Of a DNA stretch of 64,000 bases, positions 1 to 13,500 are shown in pieces. The position numbers and the translations under genes are program-made. How positions within the stretch are numbered: position 1 is the stretch's first letter; every line of letters starts with the position of its first letter. This DNA is from Gentiana macrophylla (Eukaryota; Streptophyta; Magnoliopsida; Gentianales; Gentianaceae), in contig CM047806.1 in NCBI GenBank assembly GCA_026214975.1, positions 6,547,822 through 6,611,821 on the forward strand. Reading direction: 5' to 3'. Under the pieces are notes generated by a model. That model worked only from the letters and a program-made list of their open reading frames with translations. It ran no database searches and was not told the DNA's origin.

Positions 1-214
1 CCACATTAAGCCTTACTAAACCTCATCAATTGCGCCGCTCTCTTCTCAGACTCTTACCGCTCTCTTCGGCCTCAACTCCTTCCACTTCCAGAGCCGTGTA
101 GTCTGTCTAACCACAACCTTCAGCCGGCTCGCCGTTCTCTGCCATTGAAGCACTCTCCGGCCTTTCTCATTCAGTTTTACTGGTTTCTTCTCCCTCCTTC
201 GATTGTGAAACCAT
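1..214 (+). other. 5' UTR exon of the tyrosyl-tRNA synthetase gene
   Basis: A CT-rich leader ends in a strong donor (GTAAGT at 215). The intron to 1437 ends in TAG. Exon 1 contributes only the bases AT of the start codon. The true transcription start lies at or before the left edge of the window and cannot be placed. Confidence 0.5.
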
Positions 215-3200
215 GTAAGTGACCAATCTTTCAATTCGTCACATTATCTTTCCAATTTTAGGAGAGTTTGTCTTACTTTTTTTTATCTTTGTTATTTGGT
301 TTGCAATATTATTGATAAAAAACGAGATAAAATTATTCTAAGAACCTTTTTCGATAAAAAACTTGTTAATGAGTAGTCACCTCTGTTATTGTTGGATTTG
401 TAATTTGTCACCTCTGTTATTGTTGGATTTGTAATTTGATTGTTTAGAGGATTAATCTTTAACTTGTAAACTCATATCTAAAAGGAGTATACTCCGATCG
501 GTTTTTGAAGGCCGTAGATCTGAATTTTCATAGTACTATATGTTTGTTGTGTATTACAAGTTACATCTCATTCGGACCATCCATACATCTGACCGGCTAT
601 AGTTACATTGTGATTATTAATTTAGCTGAGTATTTTGATAGAATCTTTGATAATAATGGACCAGGTATCATGCTTTTACTTATTTGCATTTTTCTGAAAT
701 TCTGTACATGGCATTTGGTCCAATATTTGAGTATGTTGTGGTGAAACGAAAGTTATCTCTATTGAACATTGTTGGTAACAGTAGTTGTTTACTTCCAACT
801 TAAATTAATAATTGCTAATACCACAGTTGCCTACTAAAATTAATATTTGTGAGAAGTGTTGTGCTGTGTTTAGTGAATCGTGCTTACACCTTGTAGAGGG
901 ATGGGTTGTTTTATCACTATATATATATATATATATCTGCTCAATCAACGTTGTTTAACTTGTTTGTGAGCTTGTGGTATTAGATGATGAATGGCATGCT
1001 CATATTTTGGCCATGCAATTGAAGACTTAAAGTACTTTGTTTTGTACTAACTACTAAGAGTATGGACTATGGACTCATGTTTATTTCGTTAATGATTTAA
1101 GACTTAAGGACTTGAAAGACTATTGTATTATTAATTAGTATGTTGTTTTTCATTGCATATTTATTTTATAGCGGTGCCAATAATGGTGTTTGTCTAATTT
1201 CTAGAAAGAAAAAAAAACAATTTTTATGTAAAATAAAATACAGTTTGAAAACCGAATGTATATAACATAATGTTGACTGTTGTATCATTCCTATTCTGTG
1301 AATGTATATAACATAATGTTGGATTTGATGGGAGGGTAGACTTCAGGGGTCTTGTGCAAATTTTACCATGGTTAAGTATTCATGAGACTATGACTCAATA
1401 TTAATTGTTGTCGTTGAAAATGTTGTTTGAGATGTAGGATGAGCGCAGAGGAGAAGTTCAGGATAGTGAGGAGCATTGGGGAGGAGTGTGTACAAGAAAA
1501 CGAGTTACTGAACCTCTTGGCTAAGAAACCCCAACCGATTTGCTATGATGGGTTTGAACCATCTGGAAGAATGCACATTGCTCAGGTATGTGATTTTCCT
1601 GAAATTATTATTATTTTTATCCCTTTTAAGTTGAAATAGATCTTGAGAATCCGCTTGCAGATAAATTGTTTAGTTAGGGAATCAATGAATATGGTGACAT
1701 TGATCATCATTTGAAAAAAGAGTTCTGGACAATGTTCAAACTGAAATATTTCTCTTTCCGGACACTGTCTATTCAGTCGGCTTTCCATTTTGCTGCCTTT
1801 CCTGTAGAGTTATATCGTCATTTCCTGAGTTTTTTTCTCTTATTCCAATGAAAAAAATTGATTATTAGTTTCAGTTTCAGCCCATTAGCAATTTGGTAGT
1901 TGATGATCTTGTTTAGTAAATTTCAAAACCTTGTGCATATGCCATTGGATAAATTTAAGTTGGAAGTGTTCGATTATTCAAGCGTTTCAAGCACTTTTGC
2001 TCTCCTTGAGACAGCAACCATGTCTGTGTGTGTCTATTCTCATAGTCCTGTAGAACATTACGGCTAAGGGAGATGGTTTATCTTGTATCTTGTACATAAA
2101 CACCGATTGCCTCAAGTTCGTAAAAAATCAGAGATTCTCTTCTTTACATTGCTGATCTGGCTGTTTTCCACATCTCTTCAACTTCAAGATCCACGTTTGT
2201 GCAATAAAACATAAGTCAAACAGGGCCTCGTGAGAACCTTTCTTTTTCTTTCCCAAAACTAGCATGCATCTATTATTGCAAATAGTAGAATGTATTCTTT
2301 AAATCGAAGGGATGCAGAGAATGTTGACTGCTGCCAAGCTTCTCAACTATCTTAGATTTTCCGAAGAATTTCCCGGTTATGAATGAAAGTTCATGGTAAC
2401 CTTAAACCATTGACCAGTCGTCCAATCTAGAAATGCAAGGACTAGTTCCTATCACTAAATGAATTATTTAGGCTTTTTTCTCTGTGAATGTTTGAATTTG
2501 TGAAACGGGAATTCTTGTCTTCAGTCCCAGAAAAACGGAACCAATTGCAGAATTATATTTATTCACTTTCATTGATATCTTTGGATAGTTTCGTTGCCAC
2601 TATTTTCCTGCTTTCTTCATATTGTTATTTCCGGGGTAGAGACTAGGTTTCTGGTTGGGTTCGTCACAAAGATATTGTTCTGCTTGTTAAATCTTAGCGA
2701 GCCTATAGTGAAAATTTTATCATTATCTTCAATAGAGATGAATGAGTTTTAGTTGATTTTTCTTATGTATGTAATGTATTAGTTTTCACTATCTTAAAAT
2801 TTCCTTCATTAGCCGAGCTTGGAGAAGTTAAACTGCACCCAATTCTGCTTGCTTATATTTTCTACCGTCATTTTTTTGTATAACAGGGAGTAATGAAGGC
2901 AATTAATGTCAACAAACTTACTTCTGCTGGATGCAAAGTTAAAATATGGATTGCAGATTGGTTTGCTCAGCTTAACAACAAAATCGGTGGCGATTTGAAA
3001 AATATCGAAGTTGTTGGCCTGTACATGATCGAGGTATGGAAAGCTGTGGGTATGAACTTGGATCAAGTAGAGTTCTTGTGGGCCTCCAAAGAAATCAACT
3101 CCAGAGGTCATGAGTACTGGCCTCTTGTGTTTGATATAGCTAGAAAAAACAACCTTACGAGGATAAAAAGGTTAAAAGTTTTATCTGCGGATCCTTTTGC

Positions 3201-5832
3201 TCTAATTCACTCCACAGTACTAGATTTCAGATGCTTCTTTCTATTTTGTATCTTTTTTGTTTTGAAGTTACTTATGTAATATTTTTATTTAACCCTTCAG
3301 ATGCTGTCAAGTCATGGGTCGCTCTGAACAAGACGACGAAGTAATGGCTGCTCAGATCTTTTACCCATGCATGCAGTGTGCCGACATATTTTTCCTCAAG
3401 GTGATTTTTACAATGGGGTGTATCCAGAATTATTTTCTTCTGTTTGAAATAATGAAATTCAAACCTTTTTTATATGTTGCTTCTAATCAATTTATTTACC
3501 CTTACCCTGTTCATGGGTGTGCTTATGGCTTGTGTGTTTTGGAAAGTTATTGTAGACGTGAATTATCCATGATGCTGTGATGTTATTGTATTGCCTTTTG
3601 CATGGTTTATGTTATTACGGAATTGGTAGGAACTAGGAACAACACATACTGAACTTTTTCAACCACTTATAGTGTACGTCCCTGCAAACGGGATTTGTAC
3701 TTGGAAACCACTGGAAGGGCTCAACTTCTTTGTCAGAGGGGCAAAAACTCATCGGCTTATATTATGGCTTTGTTTTTTAAAAATTATTTGGGAATTTATA
3801 AAATTCCTTCAGCTGTCCTCGTTGTCCTGTTCTTGCATCAGGTCGTCTCTAGTCTTACATAATGAATGCATGTATAGAATGTGTGATTTTTTACTTTGCT
3901 GGGAACCCAATGTATTGATTTTTTTTGACTGGAAGCTTATTTCAGCAGTGAATATTTAGTACACACAAGATAACCGAAATCCTAATTTCGGTACTGTATA
4001 TTCTAACCTACAGTGTGCCTTCATAATCATGCAATAATTTATGGTCAGTCTTTCATGGCTTATATTACATTACTAATGTTTCCTGCTTAATAATTATGCA
4101 GTACTATATGTAATGTAATGTCCTGATAGATTTGGTTCATAGATATGAGATAATGTTTATATGTGTTTAGGCATTAAGCAGCCTGCCTAATTTTTTCTCT
4201 TTTGGGGGATTTTTAATAGGCTGATATATGCCAACTTGGCTTGGACCAGCGGAAAGTGAATATGTTGGCAAGGGAGTACTGTGATGATATTAAGAGAAAA
4301 AATAAGCCAATTATCTTGTCTCATCGTATGTCGCATTCAGCAATTTTTTTGCTCTAACTTTGTCATTGTACTTTCTTATTCTGCTATCTGGTATTTTCTT
4401 CTCTTTTTTTTTGGTGGATTTTAGATATGCTTGCTGGCCTGCAGCAAGGGCAAGAGAAGATGTCTAAAAGTGACCCTACTTCATCTATCTTCATGGAGGA
4501 TGAAGAGGTATGACGTGTCTGCTGTTAATAGAGGCTGTTATTAAGTTTATGTTATTTTTTTGGTTTTCCTGTATCTGTGTGTGTCTTGTGTGGTTAGCTA
4601 TCAGCAGTTTATTAAAAATAACTATTTTTTTCTCAGGCTGAGGTGAATATTAAAATAAAGAAAGCATATTGCCCTCCCAATATTGTAGTAGGCAATCCAT
4701 GTCTCGAGTACATCGAATACATAGTGTTGCCATGGTTTAATGAATTCAAAGTGGAGCGAAGCGACGCAAATGGTGGTAACAAGATTTTTTCTCTTTTTTT
4801 TCGAGGGGGGGGGTGGGGGCTGTTGAACAACTTTAGTTAACTAGTGCTGATCTTGCGTAGTTGCTTATATATATTCTATATGTTCTTTTCTGCTGATATT
4901 CAGTATCACATGTTGTACTTGTTATCTCTGCAGATATTATGCATTCAAATGCGTATTTTAGGCATAATTTGTTTATGCAAACCTTTTTGTATAATTTATA
5001 TTCATGTTCTTTTGATTCAGGATCTACACAAGTTTTGAGGAATTAAAAGCGGATTATGAAAGGGGGCAATTGCATCCGGGTGATCTCAAACCTTCGTTAT
5101 CAAAAGCACTGAACAAGATTTTGCAGGTTATTGTCTTTGTTGTGTATACTGACTTTGAATCAGGATTGAATATGGGACAAGTGTTAAAAATGATTTTTTG
5201 TTGTTGGCTTTTATGACTTTTTGGAGACACTGTGTTGATACATATGATTTTATTTGATCCATCCAAAACTACCTTCATATTTTCACACACTTGCTTCCAC
5301 TTCTCTAAAAATTTATTCTACCTTAATTTTTCCGGGCATGCGCATTTTTCTTGTAAGCGACGTACGTGTAATTTGAACATGTTCAGGGGGTTATATGCAT
5401 AATCTTTAAATGTCAGTTACTTTTGATTGGCTCGTACTAGAGGAGGTTGATGGGACAACTGTCAGACCTAGTTTTCCTGAAATTAAGCAACTAAACTAAC
5501 CGTCCTGATTTAAATCTCCTTCAACAATGCTGTTTAATCTCTATGTTACTAACCAGGTATTTTCTTGATTTCAGCCTGTTTGTGATCATTTAAACAACGA
5601 CCCTGTTGCCAAGGATCTATCTGAAAGGGTGAAGGTATGTATATATCCTTGAATTTCTTGAAATTTGATTTTGCATTGCCTGTGCCTGTGCCTGTGCCTG
5701 TAAAAAGAAGCATGGTTGGTATACAAATTGTGGTCTGGTTGAAAACCATTTGCAGTCGCTGACGGTAACTATATTGGCTATGGGTTTCACTCCTTGTGTT
5801 TACATGTGCAGGGTTTCACGATTACCAGGTGA
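213..5832 (+). CDS. Tyrosyl-tRNA synthetase, cytosolic type, 10 exons
   Basis: Charges tRNA-Tyr with tyrosine for cytosolic translation (class I synthetase). My model joins 213-214, 1438-1585, 2887-3170, 3301-3400, 4220-4325, 4425-4507, 4637-4782, 5021-5126, 5575-5634 and 5812-5832. This sums to 1056 nt, 351 residues plus stop, in frame throughout. Visible motifs: the HIGH-equivalent segment PSGRMHIAQ near residue 45 and the class I signature KMSKS in exon 6. The order and spacing match the plant cytosolic TyrRS family. The first AUG is split: AT ends exon 1 and G begins exon 2, directly followed by a second in-frame ATG at 1439, so either can start the protein. An in-frame TAA at 108-110 limits upstream extension. 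All introns are GT-AG except the one at 4783-5020, which must be GA-AG to keep frame. Identity is secure; functionality depends on that intron. Confidence 0.9.
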
Positions 5833-7469
5833 AGTGTGGGGGATTTTGCATGAAGAGTAACATGAAATCATTAACCTGTCAGGGGGTTACTTTTGTTAAT
5901 ATGAAGGAAATTCATTGCTTATTCTACTTTTTTTGAACGAATTAGAATTATTGGCATTGATGGAAAAGCTATATATTACCATTGTGTTCATAATCGGATA
6001 TGCTACAATTATTTCCTTTTTTTTTATTTTTTTTTTATTTTTTTTTTATATATTTAAAGTTTGTTTTGTTTTTTCTCGTATGCTTCATTTCGAAAATTAT
6101 CTGCATTTTATCTCAAAGACACACCGAGGGATCAATTGCTAAAATTAATGTTTCTCAAGCATATTTTCGAAGTACGCCTTGTTATTTTATTTTATAAATG
6201 CTTATTACAGTTTTAAGTTTCTAATGATCGGAAGATGTGTAATAAAGAAACGGAAGTTAAAACTTGCACTCAGTAATTCCGTGCACAATATTTGGGCGGT
6301 AATTTTGTGCAGGGCTGAACAACATGTTCATCGACTCGAAAGCGAGATCTTTTAAATCTTAAAGGTCAAAATCGTTTGTTTTTCTGGCATTATTACCAAA
6401 ACGAGGTGGTTTTGAAAAAAGAAATCTACGGTTAGATCATTTTCATGTTTTTGGTTTGTGGTTAGATCAATTTTATTTGAGAAACAACTTACATCAAAAT
6501 CTTGAGATGATCATTTCGAATGGACCCTGCTAAAAAAAAGCACAACTCTAAAAAAGAAAAAACAAAAAAAAGAAGAAAGGCGTGGTTGAAGTTTCCCGTC
6601 TATATACGCCAAGCAATGCCAAAGAGTATAACTTGTCTCCCAATAACATAATTGCTGCTACAATAAGGCGTAACATGCATTGTCATCAACCCAAATATCA
6701 CTTTTGTGCATTGTAAAAGAACTTGGTGTCATGCGCGCGGTCAGCAACGTTTTGAGTCTATCATGATGTACCAGTCATAGGAATAGTTTACAACACATTG
6801 GCCCCTTAAGCTTTCAAAGTTGTTTTTCCACTTCTGCAGTTGTGCCTATCTCTATGTTGTCCAAAATGCATCTGAGCAATATAGGTATGTATCCTTGACC
6901 CTAAACTTAAGGTAAGAATAAATTAACATGGCGGCCTTGCTGGGGTGTTCATTTCACACTTACACTTGCTGGCTGCTGCAAAACTCTGTGGGTTTCAGCC
7001 CCAAGTAAAATGCTCTTCTGTTAAACTTAAGTGAAGAAGAGGTGTGTTTTCTCTTTGAGGATTTTTATCAAACACCTACATACCTAAGGTGGTTAAGTCG
7101 GTCGGAAGGGCTGTTAGGTGCAATTGGCCTATACATACTGCAATTAGGACTTACATTAGTTAGTTAGTAAGTTTAATTTCTCAGTTCATCATCCACTTTC
7201 TGTCGAGAATCATGTAGCATAAAATTTCCCGCCAAAATGCAGTTTGAATTTCCTCCTCCTCTTTCTTCTTCTTCTTCTTCTTCTTCTTCTTCATACAGTA
7301 GTTGTTTTCTTGGTTGGGACTGACTGTTTTCTCAACAACAAAGTTGGCGTTTCTTCATTCGTTTAACTCAAATTCAACATGCATAGTAGCAAAGCTCAAT
7401 CTGACTTCCAGCGTATTTATGATTTTTCCTGTTCAAGTTTCTTGAAGTTAACTTGGTAATCATACTTCA
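5833..7469. other. Intergenic region, no gene seen
   Basis: This stretch contains the 3' flank of the TyrRS gene, T-rich runs around 6016-6052 and a CTT microsatellite at about 7258-7292. Short open frames here have no recognisable domain and look like chance frames in AT-rich DNA. Confidence 0.5.
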
Positions 7470-8169
7470 ATGGCTGCACCTGTTAATTTGGCAGCTGGTA
7501 CTGCAAATCTGGGACACAATAATGATAATCCCATCCTCCTCATACCCCTGGTGCAAGTACCTCTTCTCAAAGGCTCTGAAAACTTTCATCATTAGAAAAG
7601 AGCAATCTCTAACTCTAAGGCCTTATCTTCGAAGGGAAAATTGAATTACGTACACCGATGGTACTTCAAGCCTATTGGATGCAACACAACGATTTAACTT
7701 GTTGGTTCCTAAATTCTATGATTCCAGCAATTTCTGAGAGCATTTTATATTTTGATTGATACAGCCAGAGCCAGAGCCAAAGCCAGAGCCAGAGAAATTT
7801 GGTTCGTTGGATCTTGAAGATAGATTTGGAAGAGGGGATGCTTTATATATAGACTTTCCAATCTTGAAGAAGAAATAGAGAAAGTAAAGCAAGGTTCACT
7901 TTCTGTCACACACATATTGATATTACTTCACAAAACTTAAAAATCTTGAGGCCAAATTCTTCCTGCACTTGTCCGGCCTTGCAGATTATGAGGGAGTATT
8001 ATGCCAATTTGCTTACAGAACAAGGTGCTGGACGGACTACAAATTCACATTCGAAAATTTAATTACCCCATACGTACCGAAGGACGATCAGAAAATCCAC
8101 AGAAGCCCTTTAATGCTGCAAAAGAGGATCAAGACTGAGCAAGAGCTTCTCAGGCCGGGATCGAGATAG
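7470..8169 (+). pseudogene. Degenerate Copia-type gag (UBN2-like) relic
   Basis: An ATG at 7470 opens a frame that looks like the N-terminal gag of plant Copia elements. Across several frames one can read a segment like LLKGSENF, then KRAISN, SSKGKLNYV and a stretch around SESILYFD, in the order seen in UBN2-type gag proteins. Further on come a DLEDRFGRGD-like segment and a stretch resembling QGSLSVT...KLKNL (about 7800-7950). Stops and frameshifts break it repeatedly. A short CCAGAG-type repeat at about 7766-7798 interrupts the frame. No LTRs or pol genes are seen nearby. A read-through host gene is possible but unlikely; identity rests on motif order only. Confidence 0.5.
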
Positions 8170-8956
8170 ACAATATATCTTCAAGCTAACACTGACCGAC
8201 TGACTGACTGCTGCGACGTAGATGATCTTGATGGATTAGGGAACATCTTAAGCGCAGATATGAAGCGACAACCTGGCGTCCTGGCCTGATGTTTGGGAAA
8301 ACATGCAAAGTGAGTAAAGATAATATTATGAACATGTACAAGAAGAGTACTTGATTTAAGGCAGCTATATATTGTTATTTGTTAGGAATAGTAATTTTGC
8401 ACATGTATAGTAAACATTTTTTGAATCTTTACTGCAATGACAATTGACAAACACAGAAACATAGAAAGTAATAATTTAAAGGAGATACTTTACAAAGTAA
8501 ATCTCTGAATTTGATTTTGTTAAACGAGAGGTCCACAATGTGTAATTACACATTTACACGTAATAAAAGGTACATGTATGCTTCCACATAATTTGTAAAA
8601 CACGCGTACAATTTAAGTGTAATTCCTGAATTCAATTCTCAATCAACATTGTTCAAATTTCTATCTTTTCTCTTGATATGAAAAAAGTCTCCTTCATTTT
8701 CTCCCGTCCCCTGCACCCGCCCCCATTAATATTTTATTTTATTACTATTAAATGAAGAAGATGGTAAGTAAATAGAGAGCATGTTGGTAACTGGTAAGTA
8801 GCAGTTGCATCACCTCGCTAGATGACATTTTAAGGCTAACTCCATCCGTAGGCTCATAAAATTTCTCCACATAAATGAATTCCTGTGAATAAGTTATTAG
8901 GATGATGAAAAATTTCATCTTACCAAATAATTTTTCTTTATTAAAAAAAATAGAAA
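8170..8956. other. Intergenic, AT-rich, no feature recognised
   Basis: Nothing here resembles a gene or a defined repeat. It separates the gag relic from the inverted-LTR element. Confidence 0.5.
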
Positions 8957-8961
8957 CACTA

Positions 8962-9444
8962 TGTTAGAGATAATGACAAGATTGAGTTATAATTTGTTTA
9001 AATAATATTGTTTGAATTTGAATTATGTTAGGATATATTATTTGGACCTATCATTTATTAGTCTATAAATATTGTAATGTTTTTTTACCATTATTCTATC
9101 ATGGTATCATAGCTCTCCGACTAACGTCGTGGATCCTCGTCAATAATAAAGAAATCTGTTTGGGTGGGGGTTCGTTACTGTAATCTGTACGAACCCTCAC
9201 CCGCTCACCCGTCTTCAATTTTTTTTTTCCTTTGACCGGAAAACCCTGCCACCACCACCACCGTCCGCCGCCGTGATTACAATGGTAAAAGTAATTGTAT
9301 TGCATTGATTGATAAAACTGATATAACATTACAATATTTATAGACTAATAAATAATAGGTCCAAATAATATATCTTAACATAATTCAAATTCAAACAATA
9401 TTATTTAAACAAATCATAACTCAATCTTGTGATTATCTCTAACA
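8962..9444. mobile_element. Foldback element with inverted LTR-like arms and 5-bp target duplication
   Basis: The left arm starts TGTTAGAGATAAT at 8962 and contains a TATA-like CTATAAATATTG. It ends ...TATCA at about 9101 and is followed by TGGTATCATAGCTC, which resembles the initiator-tRNA-Met primer-binding site of LTR retrotransposons. A closely matching copy of the first ~120 bp sits at about 9325-9444 in the opposite orientation, ending ...TCTCTAACA. The element is flanked by CACTA at 8957-8961 and at 9445-9449, as expected for integrase-type insertion. The 220-bp interior holds a short CCACCACCACC-rich stretch and no gene. It looks like a tiny TRIM-like retroelement whose second LTR is inverted. 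Ordinary TRIMs carry direct LTRs, so this is atypical. Confidence 0.75.
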
Positions 9445-10597
9445 CACTATAGGTGTGATACATCATTAGTGCAATATCACAGTACATTCGAGTTTTTCAA
9501 AATTAATTATATACCATATAATCGAATCATAAAAAATCAAATAGTCATGTGAGTATGTGAGTATTGATGTGATGCCATTACATGTCAATTTGTTGAGGTA
9601 TATTGAAAGAGCCAGGACCATATTGAAATGCTTGCTTGTTAGAGTATATGATTATGAACTCAATACCATAAATAAGCATTTACATTACAATCCCTTTAAT
9701 GCAAACCTATAAATAAGCATTTACATTACAAGAATCCCACTTCCCTTTAAAGATTTGCACAGCTTTTATGAACAATATCTACTATTCAATCTTTGAAATC
9801 CAACAATGTATATTAATGGCAATGAAGAAGATTCCCCCAAAAGGTCACACCTTTTCAAGAACTGAAAAAAGAAAAGATTTTTATTTTTTTGATGATTGAC
9901 GGCTACGGCCTACAAGCAACTAATGTTGTTATGGATTAATAATGTGAGGGTAGAAAGGCGTTGGAAAGATGAGAACTTTGAAACAAGAAACGTGTAACGG
10001 CATTGTTAGAGCAACGATGAAAGAAAAAAAATTAAGCTGTGTGTGTGAAGAGAAGATATGGACAGTCAAAATGCTGACGCAGAGACATTCAGGAGGATGC
10101 CACGTGGATGCATGTGGTTGGTTTGCACACCTGGGGGCTCTCCTCTGCAAACAACTCGTGTCAGTGTATGTATTTTTGGTGTGACGGATGGTTACATTCG
10201 GTGCGACCCGGGCTCACCTAGTTACTCACTTTCCTTGTATATATATAGAGATACATGTATCTATACAATACACTAGGATATCTTCATACCTTTGCTTAGT
10301 TCTCTGTATTTTCTCATACATATATACCCTTTACCCCTTTTGCCTATTGTGTTTTGTTTGTGCTTTTTCACTCATTTCCAGTTGATTGGTAGTCAAAAGA
10401 GTGGATTTTTAAGTGAATTTTGGCTTTTGGGTGATTGGTGAGTTGAAGTTCCTATCAGGGCTATTTTTTATTTTTATTTTTATTTTTGTTGATGGTGATG
10501 TGATTGAATTCCTGCTGTGTTTTTTTCTGTCTTCTTGTTTTGAGTATCAAGGTTTTTACAGGAGAAAAAAGAAAGGATTTTTGGACCAAAATTAAAG
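9445..10597 (+). promoter_or_regulatory. Promoter, leader and 5' UTR intron of remodeller copy A
   Basis: From about 9620 the sequence aligns by eye with 23790-24741 in front of copy B, so the tandem duplication includes the promoter. Shared marks are a G-box-like CCACGTGG at 10100-10107 and a TATA-like run at 10239-10249. A conserved leader intron runs from GTGAGT at about 10438 to the CAG ending at 10561, just before the ATG at 10598. The transcription start is inferred to lie about 30 bases after the TATA run. Confidence 0.5.
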
Positions 10598-13500
10598 ATG
10601 CAGAGTGACACCTCTACTCCTGCAAATGAATCATCTGTGAATACAGTGGAAAATGTGGATATACCTGCTTGTTCAATAGGAGATGATGGGGTAAGCACCT
10701 ACACTTGTTTAACTTTCTACTTTTTATATATCAGTTGAACCAATTAGTTGATGAACAGATTGTAGATGATAGCTGTATAAAAGTTGTGTCTATAGAGTGA
10801 ATTGGGATCACTCTCTTGTGGAAAGAGTGTTATGATGCCTCAAGTGACCTTATTTCAGGGTTAAAAGACCAGTGTCTTAACGTGCATCTCTGTTAATTTT
10901 ATGACACATGTAACGACTGTAGATGATAGTTGTATAACAAGTTGTGTGAATTGGGACCCCCTCTTGTGAAAAAGGTGTTGTAATTCTGCTAGGGATCTTT
11001 TCTCTATGTTAAAACACTTGTAAAGTTGTATGAAAGTTGTGTCTTCAGGGTGATTTGGGATCCCCTTTTCTGAAAATAGTTTTGTGATCCCTCAAGTGAT
11101 CTTATTTCAACGTTAAAACGCAAGTATGTGAACACGTGTCTGTTATGAAAATGGTGTTGTAATTCCTCTAGGGACCCTATTAAAACACTTGAATAGTTGA
11201 ATGTATGCTGTGTCTTTAGTGTGAATTGGGAACCTCTCTTGTGAAAATAGTGATGTGATCGTTTGAGTGATCTTACTTTAACGTTTAAACATGAGTGTCT
11301 TAACGTGTATCCCATTTTATTCTAAAACATACGTGACAACTGCAGATGTTAGTTGTATAAAAGTTGTGCCTTTAAGGTGGAAATGGGATTTCCTATTGTG
11401 AAAATTGTGTAGTAATCCCTCCAGAGACCCTATCTCAACATTAAAACACTTGAATAGTTGTCTAGAAGTTGTGTCTTTAGGATGATTTGGGATACCCTCT
11501 TGTGAAAATAGTGTTGTGATCCCTATCTCAACGTTAAAACATGAGTGTCTTAACGTGTATCTTTGTTAATTCTATAACACACGTTAATACACTTGTGTTT
11601 GAACATTGAAATCACGGTTACTGAATGGATCATTGAACCTGTGAATTGAGCAAGGCTTATTTTGGGACCTTTTTTTTTTTTCTTTTTCTGATAACAAGAT
11701 GCCTGCCATTTTTTTTCCTTTCCTTTTTCTGTTTAGATTACTAAAGTAAAGTTTAACCAATACCAAATGGCTTCTAACTCTTATTGTGCTATTTGCTCCA
11801 ATTCTCAGCATTTCTACTCATGTATGGTATGTGGTTTCGGTGGAGACTTACTATGCTGTGATAAATGTCCACACACCTATCACCTAGGGTGCCTTGATCC
11901 ACCTCTTAAGGTATGTTGATTTCATTAGTCTTTTAATTTTCACCTTAAACTCTGTTAGCTTAGCTGCTCTTTTTTCTTAATTAACTAATATTTTCCTCAT
12001 AAATGCTTACCTCAAGGATGTTCCTACCGGAGAATGGTTATGTCCTATATGCCGTCTAAACAGTCAGCCAGATAAGAGCTTAAGCATTTCAAAAAGAAAG
12101 AATATCGACGAAAAGTCTAAGAAACATCGCCATTTACCACAAAAAGTTGCTGGAGAGGGCTGTTCATTACATGTTAAAGATGAAGAAGAAAGCTCTTTGG
12201 GAGAAATGGTATACATTCTATCACTTTGTTTTCAGATTAGCATTTTCTTTCTTTATTGAGTTTGAACATTTTTTATGCTGAAGGTAATATGCTAAATTTT
12301 GTCCTCCGATTCGAGGCCAGAAATAGTAAGTAGATAATGTGACTAGACTCCGAGGATCAGATGCATTATATGGACACTTTTTAAAACACGGGGATTATAA
12401 ATAGTTCAAACATCGCACTAAGGATTTGCATTACAACCTTGCAAATCCTAGGTTTAATGCCTTTGATTGATGCAGGTTTCTGTACCTGTTCAAAGAAAAC
12501 ATCCTCAAGTTAGTGTAGCTTTTGATGCGTGCGTTCTCACTCAATAGTTTTAATATACATCTGAAATCATATCCTTGTCAATTAGGTGAAAATGTTCATG
12601 TAAAATGTTTTAAAGGACTCATCTATATCTTCTTATTCACATATGAGCTTGTGCACATCGAATGTGTTTGCCTATTTTTGTTCTCTGTAGCATGATATAT
12701 CCTGTACATTATTGGAAGGATACATGATATAGATTTGTTTCCTAAGTCATGTTGGATATTAATAACTTAATGGTATTTCAATACTAGAGGTATGCTTTAC
12801 ATAGCTCTTGCCAAAGAGGAAATGATATTTGCATTTATGGAGCTTTTTCATTAAATACATTAAAGATAACTACCTTACATTCATTAACAGGGTGAATCAT
12901 TACCGTGACAGAAGAAAGTAACTTTATTATTCGTTTATTTCGTTGAGTTGATTTTGTTTTTATCAAAGGTAACTAATACAGACAAATAATGAGCTCTTTC
13001 TGCATTTCTACTAGCAGTTACTTTTGAAATATAGTGATGAAGGCAACTTGAATTATTTGCTTGTTGAATCGGTTTAACGTTTTCTTAACCATGTGGCTGA
13101 TATGCAGGTTGATAAGATTTTGGGTTATCGTGTACATGGGGACACCGGAACATTTTCAGACAGTATTCAAAAGATGGATGTTACAGACAACCCTATAGAA
13201 AGCGCAGGAGGGACAGGAGAAAAGATAATCATATACAAAGGTCAGGTAAGAAAAAGCGTAAAGAACAAACTGGAATGAATGTTGAAAAGGGATTCCTAAA
13301 TCTTCAATTGACTTGGCGTGTCGTAGCATGGACGTTCCCTCCAATGATATCAAAGAATCCTCTCACAAAGTAGAGGGTTCAATGGAAGTAGAAACTGCTG
13401 GTGCCTCAAGTTCTATCACAGAAAAATGCATAAAGGTTCCAACTTTATCTGAATCGGCCCCATCAGACCAAGCAACGGACTCTTGCGAGTTTCTTGTGAA

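Noticed and set aside
46..234. Minus-strand 62-codon frame at the left edge
   Set aside because: It is antisense to the CT-rich leader exon of the TyrRS gene and has no domain; a chance frame.
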